A stretch of DNA of 64,000 bases from an uncultured Flavobacteriaceae bacterium (GTDB lineage: Bacteria > Bacteroidota > Bacteroidia > Flavobacteriales > Flavobacteriaceae). The position numbers and the translations under genes were made by a program. The notes below the pieces were generated by a model. It ran no database searches and had not been told where the DNA came from. It saw only the letters and a program-made list of their open reading frames with translations. This document shows, piece by piece, positions 8,766 through 18,592 of the stretch. The DNA is taken from NCBI GenBank assembly GCA_947497145.1, contig CANMFQ010000003.1, forward strand, positions 248,001 through 312,000. The letters are read 5' to 3'. Position 1 is the first letter of the stretch. Every line of letters begins with the position of its first letter.

Positions 8766-10196
8766 ATGAAAATATATAATCATAAAATAACAGCTCTACT
8801 CTTTTTCCTTGGTATTATAGGATGCTCCGATCAACTAAACGAAGAAGTATTTTCCGAATTATCACCAAACTCACTTTTTACCACTGAACAAGGCATATCA
8901 TCTTTATTAAATTCTGCCTACACCTATTCCCACAGGTCAGGAGCAGTAGAGACATGGGCACCTTATCATATGGGTACTATGACTACAGGAGAAACTTGGG
9001 GTGCAGGAGGTTCAATCGAAGAACTATGGGTTCAGTATATCAATTATACTTGGACTAGTAACCACTCACATTTCGCATCCATGTGGAACACCTATTATAA
9101 TGCAATTCGTGACGCCAACCTTGTTCTAGATAATTTAGAAAACGATGCATTTTCAGAGGAGTTCAAGCAAAGAACAGAAGCCGAAGTTCATTTTTTAAGA
9201 GGATGGTGCTATTCTGAATTGTACAAGCTTTTTGGAAGAGTACCCTTATATAAAACACCCAGCGACGACCTCTTATTGCTTCGAGCTAGCGAAGAAGAAG
9301 TTCGTAGTTTCATAGAACAAGAACTCACAACAGCTGTTACCGCTTTACCAATTGAATCAGTAGCCTTTGGCAGAGCTTCTAAAGGAGTTGCGTTAGCCGT
9401 ACTATCCAAATATTATCTAAATACCAAACAATGGCAACAAGCCGCAAATACAGCTCTTGAAGTAATAAACCTTGGTCAATACAGCTTATTACCAAATTAC
9501 AGCGATGTCTTTGCCACAGACAATGAAGGGAACGCCGAAATGATTTGGACATTGCCAAAAATTGCTACTTCCAATAGTGCCAGCAATTTGCTTAACGCTT
9601 TGATTTTTCCACCAGCCTTCCCAAGACCATTTTCTAATAATGCGGTCTTTGCCGCTCGCACCTATCTTTTTGATGACTTTGTAAATTCTTTTGAACCAGC
9701 TGACACCCGTACAAGTCAAATGATCACACAATACCACTTAGAAGACGGAACATTGATTCAAGGGCTTGGTAATGATCAAACACACCCTTTTAAGCTACCT
9801 TGGGATCCCAATGCTGTTGGGCCAAATGCAGGTAACGATATTCCAGTAATTAGATATGCGGATATACTTTTGATCAGGGCAGAAGCCTTGAATGAGATAA
9901 ACGGACCATCACAAGAAGTAATCAATCTAATCAACCAAGTACGCAATCGTGCAAATGCGACTCCTCTAACTCTAGAATCTTTTACAAAAACTTCACTTCG
10001 AGATGCCATATTACAAGAGCGAGAATGGGAACTTTATTTCGAAGGAAATTCCCGCGAAGACCAAATAAGACATGACGTTATGATTTCAAGGGCTCAAGCA
10101 CGTGGCAAAAATGCGCAGGATTTTCATATATTGTTTCCTATTCCACAAGGAGAATTGGATGCTAACCCTGATTTGGAACAAAATCCTGGATACTAG
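8766..10196 (+). CDS. SusD/RagB-type glycan-binding outer-membrane lipoprotein
   Basis: A 476-residue surface lipoprotein that forms the lid of the SusC transporter and binds the glycan. Signal peptide with lipobox FFLGIIGC (Cys20). The N-terminal part shows the SusD pattern ELSPNSLFTTEQGISSLLNSAYTYS; the TPR-like helical core is seen at TEAEVHFLRGWCYSELYKLFGRVPLY and SKGVALAVLSKYYLNTKQWQQAANTALEVI; the C-terminal hallmark is IRYADILLIRAEALNEI, then LREAILQEREWEL-like spacing (LRDAILQEREWELYFEGNSREDQIRH). Length is at the short end of the usual 450-650 residues. It is 22 bases after SusC and 25 bases before the first sulfatase, so co-transcription is very likely. Confidence 0.95.
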   Translation: MKIYNHKITALLFFLGIIGCSDQLNEEVFSELSPNSLFTTEQGISSLLNSAYTYSHRSGAVETWAPYHMGTMTTGETWGAGGSIEELWVQYINYTWTSNHSHFASMWNTYYNAIRDANLVLDNLENDAFSEEFKQRTEAEVHFLRGWCYSELYKLFGRVPLYKTPSDDLLLLRASEEEVRSFIEQELTTAVTALPIESVAFGRASKGVALAVLSKYYLNTKQWQQAANTALEVINLGQYSLLPNYSDVFATDNEGNAEMIWTLPKIATSNSASNLLNALIFPPAFPRPFSNNAVFAARTYLFDDFVNSFEPADTRTSQMITQYHLEDGTLIQGLGNDQTHPFKLPWDPNAVGPNAGNDIPVIRYADILLIRAEALNEINGPSQEVINLINQVRNRANATPLTLESFTKTSLRDAILQEREWELYFEGNSREDQIRHDVMISRAQARGKNAQDFHILFPIPQGELDANPDLEQNPGY

Positions 10197-10221
10197 GTTA
10201 ATTTTTCATAAAAACTATCAA

Positions 10222-11634
10222 ATGACACCAAAAACAAACAAGAATCTATTAGCTTTTATTTATATTATCCATATACTTTGCTTCACAATTATGTGGGGAC
10301 AAAAATCAACAAAACAACCCAATTTCATCATCATATTTGCTGATGACCTGGGTTATGGTGATTTAAGTACATATGGGCATCCTACAATAAAAACGCCTAA
10401 TTTAGATCAAATGGCTGCAGAAGGCCAAAAATGGACTAATTTTTACGTGGGTGCTAGCGTTTGCACACCCAGTAGAGCTGCCTTACTTACTGGGCGGTTA
10501 CCTGTTCGCAGTGGAATGGCAAGTAACAAGTCGCGGGTGCTTTTTCCTAACTCGGTAAATGGTCTTCCTGCCAATGAAATTACCTTGGCTGAGCAGCTAA
10601 AAAAAGTGGGCTACAGCACCGCCTGTATTGGAAAATGGCACTTAGGGCATAAAGAGCAATATTTACCAACCAATAATGGTTTTGACTACTACTTTGGCAT
10701 TCCGTATTCCAATGACATGGATAATATTGCAGCTGTACCCTATAAAGATTTCTGGAAAGATCCTGCAAATATTAAAATAGCCAATTTTAATGTTCCCTTA
10801 CTTCGAAACACCAAAATCATTGAGCGTCCAGCAAATCAAAACACTATCACCAAACGGTATGCTGAAGAAACTATTTCTTTCATCAAAAAAAATAAGAAGC
10901 AGCCCTTCTTTATCTATTTGGCACATAATTTACCCCACATTCCTCTATTTGCTTCAAAAGAATTTTTAGGCACCAGTAAAAGAGGCTTATATGGTGATGT
11001 TGTACAAGAAATAGATCATGGCATTGGTGAAATCATTAAAACGCTAAAGCAAGAAGGTTTGGCCGATAACACGGTTGTTGTCTTTACGTCTGATAACGGC
11101 CCTTGGCTATCCTTTGGAATTAATGGTGGTAGCGCTGGCCTTCTTCGTGCTGGCAAAGGAATGACTTGGGAAGGTGGTATGCGGGAGCCGTGTATTTTTT
11201 GGTCGCCAAGTAAAATAAAACCCGCAGTAGTTACCGATTTGGGCACCACTATGGATCTTTTCACAACCTTTAGCGCCATGGCTGGCGCTGCCATTCCAAA
11301 TGACAGAATTATTGATGGCGTTAATTTAAGTACTACCCTGCTTCAAAACAAACCTAGCCCTCGTGAAACCGTATTTTATTATAGAGGTACCGATTTATTT
11401 GCGGTTCGCGTAGGGGATTACAAAGCACATTATATTACCCAAGGTGCTTACGGCATGTTTGGCGAAAGAGAAGAACACAATCCGCCATTACTCTATAATT
11501 TAAGTGTAGATCCTTCAGAACAATATAATGTAGCTAAAGACCATGCAGCTATTATCAACCAAATTAATATGACGGTAAAAGCGCATGAAGCCAAAATGGT
11601 TAAAGGAAAAGATCAATTGGCCGATAGAGAATAA
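10222..11634 (+). CDS. Secreted S1-type sulfatase (first of two)
   Basis: A 470-residue sulfatase that hydrolyses a sulfate ester, presumably on the glycan bound by the SusCD pair. The core signature CTPSRAALLTGR has Cys81 as the residue matured to formylglycine; metal ligands lie in FADDLGYGD (Asp41-Asp42 region) and FTSDNGPW, with the GKWHLG motif between them. I place the start at ATG 10222, 25 bases after SusD: a longer open frame begins at 10102 but overlaps SusD, whereas the shorter form starts directly with a signal sequence (LLAFIYIIHILCFTIMWGQ). Overall pattern resembles the arylsulfatase A / N-acetylgalactosamine-6-sulfatase branch. No formylglycine-generating or anSME maturase gene lies in this window. 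Confidence 0.94.
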   Translation: MTPKTNKNLLAFIYIIHILCFTIMWGQKSTKQPNFIIIFADDLGYGDLSTYGHPTIKTPNLDQMAAEGQKWTNFYVGASVCTPSRAALLTGRLPVRSGMASNKSRVLFPNSVNGLPANEITLAEQLKKVGYSTACIGKWHLGHKEQYLPTNNGFDYYFGIPYSNDMDNIAAVPYKDFWKDPANIKIANFNVPLLRNTKIIERPANQNTITKRYAEETISFIKKNKKQPFFIYLAHNLPHIPLFASKEFLGTSKRGLYGDVVQEIDHGIGEIIKTLKQEGLADNTVVVFTSDNGPWLSFGINGGSAGLLRAGKGMTWEGGMREPCIFWSPSKIKPAVVTDLGTTMDLFTTFSAMAGAAIPNDRIIDGVNLSTTLLQNKPSPRETVFYYRGTDLFAVRVGDYKAHYITQGAYGMFGEREEHNPPLLYNLSVDPSEQYNVAKDHAAIINQINMTVKAHEAKMVKGKDQLADRE

Positions 11635-11669
11635 AAAAACACCGCAACCAAAAAAACACGTATAAAAAA

Positions 11670-13037
11670 ATGAAAAATCGACATTTCTTTGTAGTACTCT
11701 TAGGACTAAGCTTTTTGCTTGGTTGCACTACGCTTTTAGTAGCCCAAGAAAAGAAACCCAATATTCTTTTAATTTTGACCGATGACCAAGGCTACCATGA
11801 TGTTTCTTATTACGGCACAAAAGATATTCGCACGCCCAATATTGATAAAATAACAGCATCGGGTATGCGTTTTGATAATTTTTATGCTAACTGCCCTGTG
11901 TGCTCCCCTACCCGTGCCGCCTTACTTTCAGGGCGATACCAAGATTATGTTGGTGTACCCGGTGTTATACGCACCTATCCTGATAATAATTGGGGATACC
12001 TAAACCCACAGGCAACCTTATTACCTGAAGAGCTTAAAATGGCAGGATATTCAACCGCATTGATAGGCAAATGGCATTTGGGACTACAATCTCCCAACAC
12101 CCCTGTAGAAAGAGGTTTTGATTATTTCCATGGCTGGCTTGGTGATATGATGGATGATTATTGGACGCACCGCCGCCATGATATTAATTATATGCGATTT
12201 AACGGCGAAATAATTGACCCCAAAGGACACGCCACCGACCTGTTTACCCAATGGTCTGTTGACTATATCAAAAGTGAAGCTGATGACAATCGCCCTTTCT
12301 TTTTATACCTCGCCTATAATGCACCGCATTTTCCCGTGCAACCCCCAAAAGAATGGCTAGATAAAGTAAAGCGCAGAGAGAAAGGCATTAATGAAAAAAG
12401 GGCCAAATTAGTCGCTTTTATAGAACATATGGATGATGGTATTGGCCAAGTAATTAATGCACTTAAAACAAGTGGCCAGTATGAAAACACCATCATTATT
12501 TTTACCAGTGATAACGGTGGCCACTTACCAAGCAAAGCTAATAATGGTCCTTTACGTGATGGCAAACAAAGCATGTATGAAGGCGGACTTAAAGTACCTA
12601 CCAGTATTAGTTGGCCTGGAAAAATAAAGGCAGGTAGTATTTCGGGTGGTATGCAGCTCACTATGGATCTCTATCCTACCTTACTTGATATAGTAGGTAT
12701 GAAGCCTAAAAACGCCATTGAAGGGAAAAGTTTTTACACAACACTTTTAAACAACAATGTATCAAAAACAAATGATCGGCCATTCTATTTTACCCGCAGA
12801 GAAGGTGGCACACGTTATGGAGGCCAATCTATTTATGCACTACGTAAAGGTGATTGGAAATTGCTACAAAACAGTCCGTATGAAGGGTATGAACTTTATA
12901 ATTTAGCCAAAGATCCTTTGGAAAAAAACAACCTAATAAACGAGGAGCCTGAGAAATATAAGGAGCTAAACAAGTTATTAATGCAACACATTCAACAAGG
13001 TGGGCAAGTACCCTGGCAAAGACCTACAAAGAAATAG
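11670..13037 (+). CDS. Secreted or lipid-anchored S1-type sulfatase (second of two)
   Basis: A 455-residue sulfatase, clearly related to but divergent from its upstream neighbour. The signature CSPTRAALLSGR starts at Cys78 (the formylglycine precursor); an extra cysteine at 75 precedes it. Metal-site segments are LTDDQGYHD and FTSDNGGH, and GKWHLG is present. The signal sequence contains both a lipobox-like LLGC (Cys19) and a possible signal-peptidase I site after VAQ, so it may be either anchored or free. It starts 35 bases after the first sulfatase and ends the locus; a terminator-like hairpin follows at 13107-13143. Two sulfatases of different subtype suggest removal of sulfates at two positions of one glycan (inference). 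Confidence 0.94.
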   Translation: MKNRHFFVVLLGLSFLLGCTTLLVAQEKKPNILLILTDDQGYHDVSYYGTKDIRTPNIDKITASGMRFDNFYANCPVCSPTRAALLSGRYQDYVGVPGVIRTYPDNNWGYLNPQATLLPEELKMAGYSTALIGKWHLGLQSPNTPVERGFDYFHGWLGDMMDDYWTHRRHDINYMRFNGEIIDPKGHATDLFTQWSVDYIKSEADDNRPFFLYLAYNAPHFPVQPPKEWLDKVKRREKGINEKRAKLVAFIEHMDDGIGQVINALKTSGQYENTIIIFTSDNGGHLPSKANNGPLRDGKQSMYEGGLKVPTSISWPGKIKAGSISGGMQLTMDLYPTLLDIVGMKPKNAIEGKSFYTTLLNNNVSKTNDRPFYFTRREGGTRYGGQSIYALRKGDWKLLQNSPYEGYELYNLAKDPLEKNNLINEEPEKYKELNKLLMQHIQQGGQVPWQRPTKK

Positions 13038-13106
13038 CTGTTTTCTGTACAGTGTTAAAACTAAGCTTTGTTTTTTTAAAATGAAGTTGCGTTTGTTGAG
13101 CAATAG

Positions 13107-13143
13107 GAATTAAAAGGCAACTTTTGATTCTTATTTTCATTTA
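13107..13143 (+). terminator. Probable terminator after the SusCD-sulfatase locus
   Basis: Inverted repeat GAATTAAAAG / CTTTTGATTC (10 bp with one G-U pair) around a GCAA tetraloop, followed by a T-rich stretch. It lies between the convergent sulfatase and Fn3 lipoprotein genes. Confidence 0.45.
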
Positions 13144-13156
13144 CAAACCGCACCCA

Positions 13157-13837
13157 TTACTGCACATGAAAATCAAAAAGACCTGAATCAGCGGTATTAC
13201 CTTCGCCATCTTTGGTAACTACGCGCCAATAATAAACGGTATCATTTGAAACGGTCACTTTTGTACTCGTAGTATTTGCTCCCAAAGAAGCTACCATTGT
13301 CTGCGGAGGGTTCTCAGTACCAAAATAAACATCATAACCTGTAATATCATTATCTGCATCAGCACCATTCCAGCGCAGGCTCACTTCATTATTGATATCC
13401 TTAAAAACCGAACTACCTACTAGTGGCGCAATAATTTGTGCCGGAAAAGGAGCATGGGTAGTTTGAACTCCTGAATTATAAAAACGCCAAGTTGCACTAG
13501 CAACTACCTGTGTTACTTCACCATTTTTTGAGTTAACTAACCACGAATAAGGCGCTCCTTTTAGCAAGGATACTCTTGCAGAAGTAGTGGTCGTATTTGT
13601 CCTTTCAATGTCTTCTGTTTCTAAATTAGTAACCACAAGCTCATACATATCAGTATTATTCGCTGCTTGCCATACAAATTCAACACTAGAAGATGTAGCA
13701 TTCACTTCTTCTCCCGTATTACATACCGAGTTTTGATTAGGAAAAACCAACTGTACACTCTCTGGTGGTTTTGGCGACTCCTTCTTCTTACATCCTATTG
13801 CAAGCACTCCTATACAGAACATTAGTAGTATCCTCAT
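13157..13837 (-). CDS. Lipoprotein with two fibronectin type III-like modules
   Basis: A 226-residue predicted lipoprotein (lipobox VLAIGC, Cys16, then KKK). Two beta-sandwich modules of Fn3 character can be seen: about residues 30-115 (FVWQAANNTDMYELVV, YSWLVNSKNGE) and about 130-225 (VSLRWNGADADNDITGYDVYFG, TVYYWRVVTKDGEGN). No enzymatic motif. Its start overlaps the end of the upstream metalloprotease gene by 4 bases (ATGA), so translation is probably coupled. The protease itself carries a similar Fn3-like module, so this may be a surface-held partner, inhibitor or substrate-binding accessory; that is inference. Convergent with the sulfatase gene. Confidence 0.75.
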   Translation of the reverse strand: MRILLMFCIGVLAIGCKKKESPKPPESVQLVFPNQNSVCNTGEEVNATSSSVEFVWQAANNTDMYELVVTNLETEDIERTNTTTTSARVSLLKGAPYSWLVNSKNGEVTQVVASATWRFYNSGVQTTHAPFPAQIIAPLVGSSVFKDINNEVSLRWNGADADNDITGYDVYFGTENPPQTMVASLGANTTSTKVTVSNDTVYYWRVVTKDGEGNTADSGLFDFHVQ

Positions 13838-16800
13838 TCTTTAATCACTTTAGCTGTTCCTTTACTATTTTCTGTTTCAAATTTAATAAAATACAATCCT
13901 ACTGGTAATGCAGAAAGATCAAGTTCCATTTCGCTCCTATTCACTTCGTAAACGGCATTTTTTAGCATTCTTCCGTCAGCTGAAAAAATCGTCACATGCA
14001 CCGATTCAACTATAGACCCGAATGAAATTTTAACTGCATCAGTAAACGGATTTGGTGAAACTACAGGAGTTGTAAGGTAGAAAAATTGTTCTTCATACGT
14101 TCCTTGGCAGCTTAAACCTGTTCGCACCTTTAGTGTATTACTTCCTTCTTTTAAACTAAGGCTTAAATTAGCCTTATCGGTTTGTGTTACAACACCATTG
14201 AGTTCTACAGTATAAAATGAAGCTCCTTCCAACTCAATATCAACAACGCTTCCATCTAAAGACGCACGGGCGGCAACACTTAAAAGATCTGGTTCTGATA
14301 TCACTACATCAAAACATTGTGTTCTATAATTTGACGAACCTTCAGTTGCATTGAAACACATGGTATAGGTACCTGCCATTAAATCTGTTATGCTATACGA
14401 AGATCCAGTAAAAGTATGTGTACTATTAACCCCATTACCTGTAACCGTAACACTGTAATTCAAAGCCTCTTGGGCAGTTACACTAATTGCACCATCATTG
14501 GCATCACGACAAGACTCGCTTTGTGCTTGAACAGTAAAATTGGAAGCAGGAAATAACAAAACAGCACAACCAGACGAATCTACCGCTGTTCCTGCAGGCG
14601 TACCTAGACACAAATCTGGCCCATCATCAAAAACACCATCATTATCAGCATCGGGTCTAAACTCTCCCTCGCTACAAATATCCAAAGAAAACGCTTTAAT
14701 AACACCTCCGTCACTAGTAGCATTATCTGACACGGTAAGTTTCCAAACACCTGTTGCTGATTCTCCTCTAAATGAACTTAATAATCCAATTGGTTTAACC
14801 ATTCCACTTATAGCCGGATCACCATTACAAATAAAAGGCGAAGCATCATCGTCAAAAGTGGCATTTACATTCTCCAATTCACCACAGGTATTTCGAAATA
14901 AAACAACTTCCGTACCCTCTGGCGATGTTAACGTAGCCGTGACATCTGCAAGAAAACCATGATCTAATTCTATATTTACATTAACATCTTCAACAGGTAA
15001 ATCATCAAAAACACTAATTTCAGCCATTACGGTAGGTGTACCAGTACTAGATATAGTTACAGGAACATCTGTACTTGCCATAGTATTACAAGTCAAAACC
15101 ACTGTTGTAAAAGTAAAAGGAGCACTAAAATTTCCTTCACCACAATCGTTTTTTGGTTTTACACGCCAAAAATACTGGGTTTCGGGTACTAAATTTAATG
15201 GGGCATACCTATTAAGTATGGTATTTCCTGTTTCAATTATGTTGGTGAAATTTATATCAGTTGCTATTTGAATCTCATAAGCGGAATCATCAACATCTTC
15301 TTGCCAACGAAGTATCAAATGCTCTGAGGCATCAAGAAAACCATCTACAGGAGTGGTTAAAACAATGTCTTCAAAATTATCATCATATACATTAACAAAA
15401 ACAGTAACTTCTTTTGATACTGTTGCTGTATTTGCTCGTACTTTTATAGGATACCTACCAATTGCTAAACTTTCAGTGTTGGCTAATGTGATTGTAATAT
15501 CGGTATCATTACTTGTTGCTGTTCCTTGTGAAAATGTAACACCAAGTCCGGCAGGCTCGTCTTGTACGCTAAAAGTTGCCTCCTCATTAAATCCGTCGAA
15601 TGTGTTATAAACAAAAGGTACCGTTAACATGTCCCCTTTACAGACTTCATATTCCAATTGCTCAAAAACAAGGGCATTCTGAGACCCATTAATAGTAAAA
15701 TCTGCCGTATTCACAGCAAAAAATATATTTCCGTTGGCCCTAACCATTATCCGCGCTTGCGTAGTTTCAATTCCAGGAATGAGTACATCATGACTTCCAT
15801 CATTCAACACATTTTCTGCTAACATTACAGGAAAAGTTCCTCCTCCATCTGTAGATAATAAAATATCAACTGTTTGGGTATTAACTGCAGATATATCGGT
15901 ATTGGCAACATTCCACGTAATAGTCTCAGAACTACCTGAAACAAGCACAACATTACTACTTTGTGAAGTTACCTCAAAAGGCCCCGCAGTATGTTCAACG
16001 AAAATAGATACCAAGTCTGACACTACTTGCCCTCCACCAGCAGCATTATCACGAACAGTAAGCGCAAAATTCATTTCTCGTTCTATATCAGAAACGGTTT
16101 CCCATGCAGAATTTCTGGTTGGTGCTGTTTGCGTCAATTGACCATCGATTACACGAGATAGGCTTGGAAAATAACGTTCAGGATTTGTTGATGGTTTTTG
16201 CGATCTAAAATTTGCTCCAATAGGATTATTAGGACCAAAAACAGATTTCGGCACTATACCATCATCAATTTGCTCCCATGCAAAAGTTAAAATATCAGCT
16301 GCATCTACATCGGTAGCTTGACCCTTCAAAACAAATGCTGTTGATTTTGGAATAACGAAATTTCCTGTAGGCGTAATTACAGGAGGGGAGTTTGCCAAAC
16401 TTGTTGTTTGTGCACACCCTACAGTTTTTATATACCTTAATATCTGATCAATACTTACATAATGAAAATAATCATCACCATTTGAAGCTACATCATTTTC
16501 ACCAGTAATACCTGCATACCCCATAATTGTAGTTCCACTTGCCGGTTCTACTTGCACCTGAGTTCCTTCGGCTTCATGTGACCAAGTATGGTTAGCACCA
16601 AACTGATGCCCCATTTCATGAGCCACAAAATCTAAATCAAAAATATCACCTTCGGGGGCTGGGTACGAAGCATACGCACTACCTTTTCTTCCATCAATAC
16701 AAACAATACCGATATACCCGGCATTACCGTCACCTTGACTTGCTTGATTAAACAAAATGCCTACATCGTAATTTGCACCTCCTATAGTACTATCTAGGGT

Positions 16801-17607
16801 AGCTTGTACTTTTGAACTTAAGCTACCACTATAAGGATCTGTACTTGCATCGGTATAAATTACCAAATCAGTATTGGCAACCAATTCAAGCGTAATGGCA
16901 AGGTCGGTCTCAAAAACCTCATTGATACGTGTTACGGTTGCATTAATTGCCGCAAGTGCATCGGCAACCGAACCGCCATGATAGGTTGTATATTCACCTG
17001 ATGCTGACACTGCCAACCTAAATTTGCGAAATGTTTGATCATCAACCTTACGTGTTGAAGAACTCAATTTTTCTTCTACAATTGATTTTGTAGAACACAA
17101 AAAACCCGCATTCTTTTTCGCATTCGGGTCTCTCGTATACAATACATAAGAGTCATCAGATTTTTTTTGCATAAAAGTAGAACCTCCTCGAGTAGCATTT
17201 ACCATCATACTCTGTATACCTTTATGAGAAAGGCTAAATCGAATTTTACTTTTTCTGTCCTTCACTGCATAGCCCGTATATGACTTAATACCAGGGTATT
17301 TTTTTGAAAGTTCAGGGGATAATACAGGAGATTCAAAAACATTAAATGCTATTAATTTTCCTTTTTCATCAGGAAAATATAAAACTTTAGTGTTCTTTTT
17401 TGCCATAGAAATTTCTTGCAATTCTTTCTTAAAAAGGGGCTCATTGAGCGCGAAATTCATGCCTTTTTTAACATCAAAAGACGCACTAAATTTTGCCTCT
17501 AATTGTTTAGAAGTTTCCTTTTGTTGCCAGTAGTCTTTTTGAGCAAAACTGTAAAAGGATAGAAATAATATGGTAGTTGTAAAAACAAGACGTAATTTTG
17601 TTACCAT
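13834..17607 (-). CDS. Secreted reprolysin-like zinc metalloprotease with P-domain and T9SS sorting tail
   Basis: A 1257-residue exported endopeptidase. Signal peptide residues 1-22 (LFLSFYSFAQ); propeptide to about 190; catalytic domain about 195-400 with HEMGHQFGANH (zinc ligands His330, His334, His340; Glu331 the base) and a Met-turn IMGY at Met362, the metzincin pattern of peptidase family M12B. Then two or three Ig/Fn3-like modules, a proprotein-convertase P-domain (LDHGFLADVTATLTSPEGTEV ... ATGVWKLTVSDNA), a calcium-repeat-like DADNDGVFDDGPD, and a final type A T9SS sorting domain (VSPNPFTDAVKI ... GLYFIKF). The T9SS core genes are encoded 17 kb away. Promoter element at 17632-17639. 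Substrate unknown. Confidence 0.92.
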   Translation of the reverse strand: MVTKLRLVFTTTILFLSFYSFAQKDYWQQKETSKQLEAKFSASFDVKKGMNFALNEPLFKKELQEISMAKKNTKVLYFPDEKGKLIAFNVFESPVLSPELSKKYPGIKSYTGYAVKDRKSKIRFSLSHKGIQSMMVNATRGGSTFMQKKSDDSYVLYTRDPNAKKNAGFLCSTKSIVEEKLSSSTRKVDDQTFRKFRLAVSASGEYTTYHGGSVADALAAINATVTRINEVFETDLAITLELVANTDLVIYTDASTDPYSGSLSSKVQATLDSTIGGANYDVGILFNQASQGDGNAGYIGIVCIDGRKGSAYASYPAPEGDIFDLDFVAHEMGHQFGANHTWSHEAEGTQVQVEPASGTTIMGYAGITGENDVASNGDDYFHYVSIDQILRYIKTVGCAQTTSLANSPPVITPTGNFVIPKSTAFVLKGQATDVDAADILTFAWEQIDDGIVPKSVFGPNNPIGANFRSQKPSTNPERYFPSLSRVIDGQLTQTAPTRNSAWETVSDIEREMNFALTVRDNAAGGGQVVSDLVSIFVEHTAGPFEVTSQSSNVVLVSGSSETITWNVANTDISAVNTQTVDILLSTDGGGTFPVMLAENVLNDGSHDVLIPGIETTQARIMVRANGNIFFAVNTADFTINGSQNALVFEQLEYEVCKGDMLTVPFVYNTFDGFNEEATFSVQDEPAGLGVTFSQGTATSNDTDITITLANTESLAIGRYPIKVRANTATVSKEVTVFVNVYDDNFEDIVLTTPVDGFLDASEHLILRWQEDVDDSAYEIQIATDINFTNIIETGNTILNRYAPLNLVPETQYFWRVKPKNDCGEGNFSAPFTFTTVVLTCNTMASTDVPVTISSTGTPTVMAEISVFDDLPVEDVNVNIELDHGFLADVTATLTSPEGTEVVLFRNTCGELENVNATFDDDASPFICNGDPAISGMVKPIGLLSSFRGESATGVWKLTVSDNATSDGGVIKAFSLDICSEGEFRPDADNDGVFDDGPDLCLGTPAGTAVDSSGCAVLLFPASNFTVQAQSESCRDANDGAISVTAQEALNYSVTVTGNGVNSTHTFTGSSYSITDLMAGTYTMCFNATEGSSNYRTQCFDVVISEPDLLSVAARASLDGSVVDIELEGASFYTVELNGVVTQTDKANLSLSLKEGSNTLKVRTGLSCQGTYEEQFFYLTTPVVSPNPFTDAVKISFGSIVESVHVTIFSADGRMLKNAVYEVNRSEMELDLSALPVGLYFIKFETENSKGTAKVIKE

Positions 17608-17631
17608 TAAGATAGGTTAAATTGTAAGAAT

Positions 17632-17639
17632 CAAATATA
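17632..17639 (-). promoter_or_regulatory. -7 promoter element for the metalloprotease gene
   Basis: Minus-strand TATATTTG matches TAnnTTTG, 24 bases before the protease ATG, in the 55-base gap shared with the divergent ribF gene. No clear -33 TTG at the right distance. Confidence 0.4.
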
Positions 17640-17662
17640 AGTATTTTTATCTTTTTTTGTAG

Positions 17663-18592
17663 GTGATAACAGTCCATAATATTTTTAAATTCGATGAAAC
17701 ACACGATACGGCCATAACTATTGGCACTTTTGACGGTGTTCACATAGGTCATCAAAAAATACTTGAGCGACTTATAAGAGATGCGAAAGACTTAAATTTA
17801 AAGGCAACAGTACTTACTTTTTTCCCACATCCTAGAATGGTATTGCAAAAAGATGCCGATATTAAATTACTCAACACCATTGATGAAAAAATCAAAATTT
17901 TAAGCGACCTAGGCTTAGATTATTTGATTATTCATCCGTTTACACAAGAATTTAGTCGTCTTTCTGCAACTGAATTCGTAAGAGACATATTGGTAAATAC
18001 CTTAAAAACAAAAAAAGTTATTATTGGCTACGACCATAGATTTGGCAGAAATAGAAATGCCAATATCAATGACCTGATAGCTTTTGGAAATACATTAGAT
18101 TTTGAAGTTGCTGAAATTTCAGCTCAAGAAATTGATGAAGTATCAGTAAGCTCTACAAAAATAAGAAATGCTTTAGCGGCTGGCGATATAGAAACAGCCA
18201 ATAGTTATTTAGGATACTCCTACATGCTAACAGGCATTATAAAAAAAGGAAAAGGAATAGGAAGACAGTTAGACTTTCCTACGGCAAATATCCATATTGA
18301 AGAAACCTACAAGTTAATTCCAAAAATGGGTGCTTATGTAGTGCAGAGCCAAATAAACAACACCCTTGTTTACGGCATGATGAATATTGGGTACAACCCT
18401 ACCTTAGCTGGTACAGAAAAATCTATTGAAGTTCATTTTTTTGATTTCAATGATGATTTGTATGGTCAAAAGTTACAAATCAATATTTTAAGCCGTCTAC
18501 GTGACGAGCATAAATTTGAATCTGTGAGCGCACTAAAAGCGCAATTATCAAAAGACAAAGAGACTGCTCTCGCCATAATAGCCAAGTTATGA
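17663..18592 (+). CDS. ribF: Bifunctional riboflavin kinase / FMN adenylyltransferase
   Basis: A 309-residue cytoplasmic enzyme that makes FMN from riboflavin and FAD from FMN. The N-terminal nucleotidyltransferase domain shows GTFDGVHIGHQ (residues 22-32, HxGH-type motif) and SSTKIRNAL; the C-terminal riboflavin kinase domain shows GKGIGRQLDFPTANI and YGMMNIGYNPT. Length is normal. The start is GTG: a stop codon (TAG, 17660-17662) immediately precedes it, and no ATG is available before the conserved region. The HTTM gene overlaps its end by 4 bases. It runs divergently from the metalloprotease. Confidence 0.96.
   Translation: MITVHNIFKFDETHDTAITIGTFDGVHIGHQKILERLIRDAKDLNLKATVLTFFPHPRMVLQKDADIKLLNTIDEKIKILSDLGLDYLIIHPFTQEFSRLSATEFVRDILVNTLKTKKVIIGYDHRFGRNRNANINDLIAFGNTLDFEVAEISAQEIDEVSVSSTKIRNALAAGDIETANSYLGYSYMLTGIIKKGKGIGRQLDFPTANIHIEETYKLIPKMGAYVVQSQINNTLVYGMMNIGYNPTLAGTEKSIEVHFFDFNDDLYGQKLQINILSRLRDEHKFESVSALKAQLSKDKETALAIIAKL

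Noticed and set aside
10102-10221. Upstream extension of the first sulfatase frame
   Set aside because: It overlaps SusD in another frame, and the signal peptide begins at the ATG at 10222.
14540-14962. 140-codon open frame antisense to the metalloprotease
   Set aside because: Low-complexity Ser/Thr/Pro translation that mirrors the codon use of the real gene on the other strand.
17507-17755. 82-codon open frame across the ribF-protease gap on the minus strand
   Set aside because: It overlaps the starts of both real genes and contains no signal of its own.
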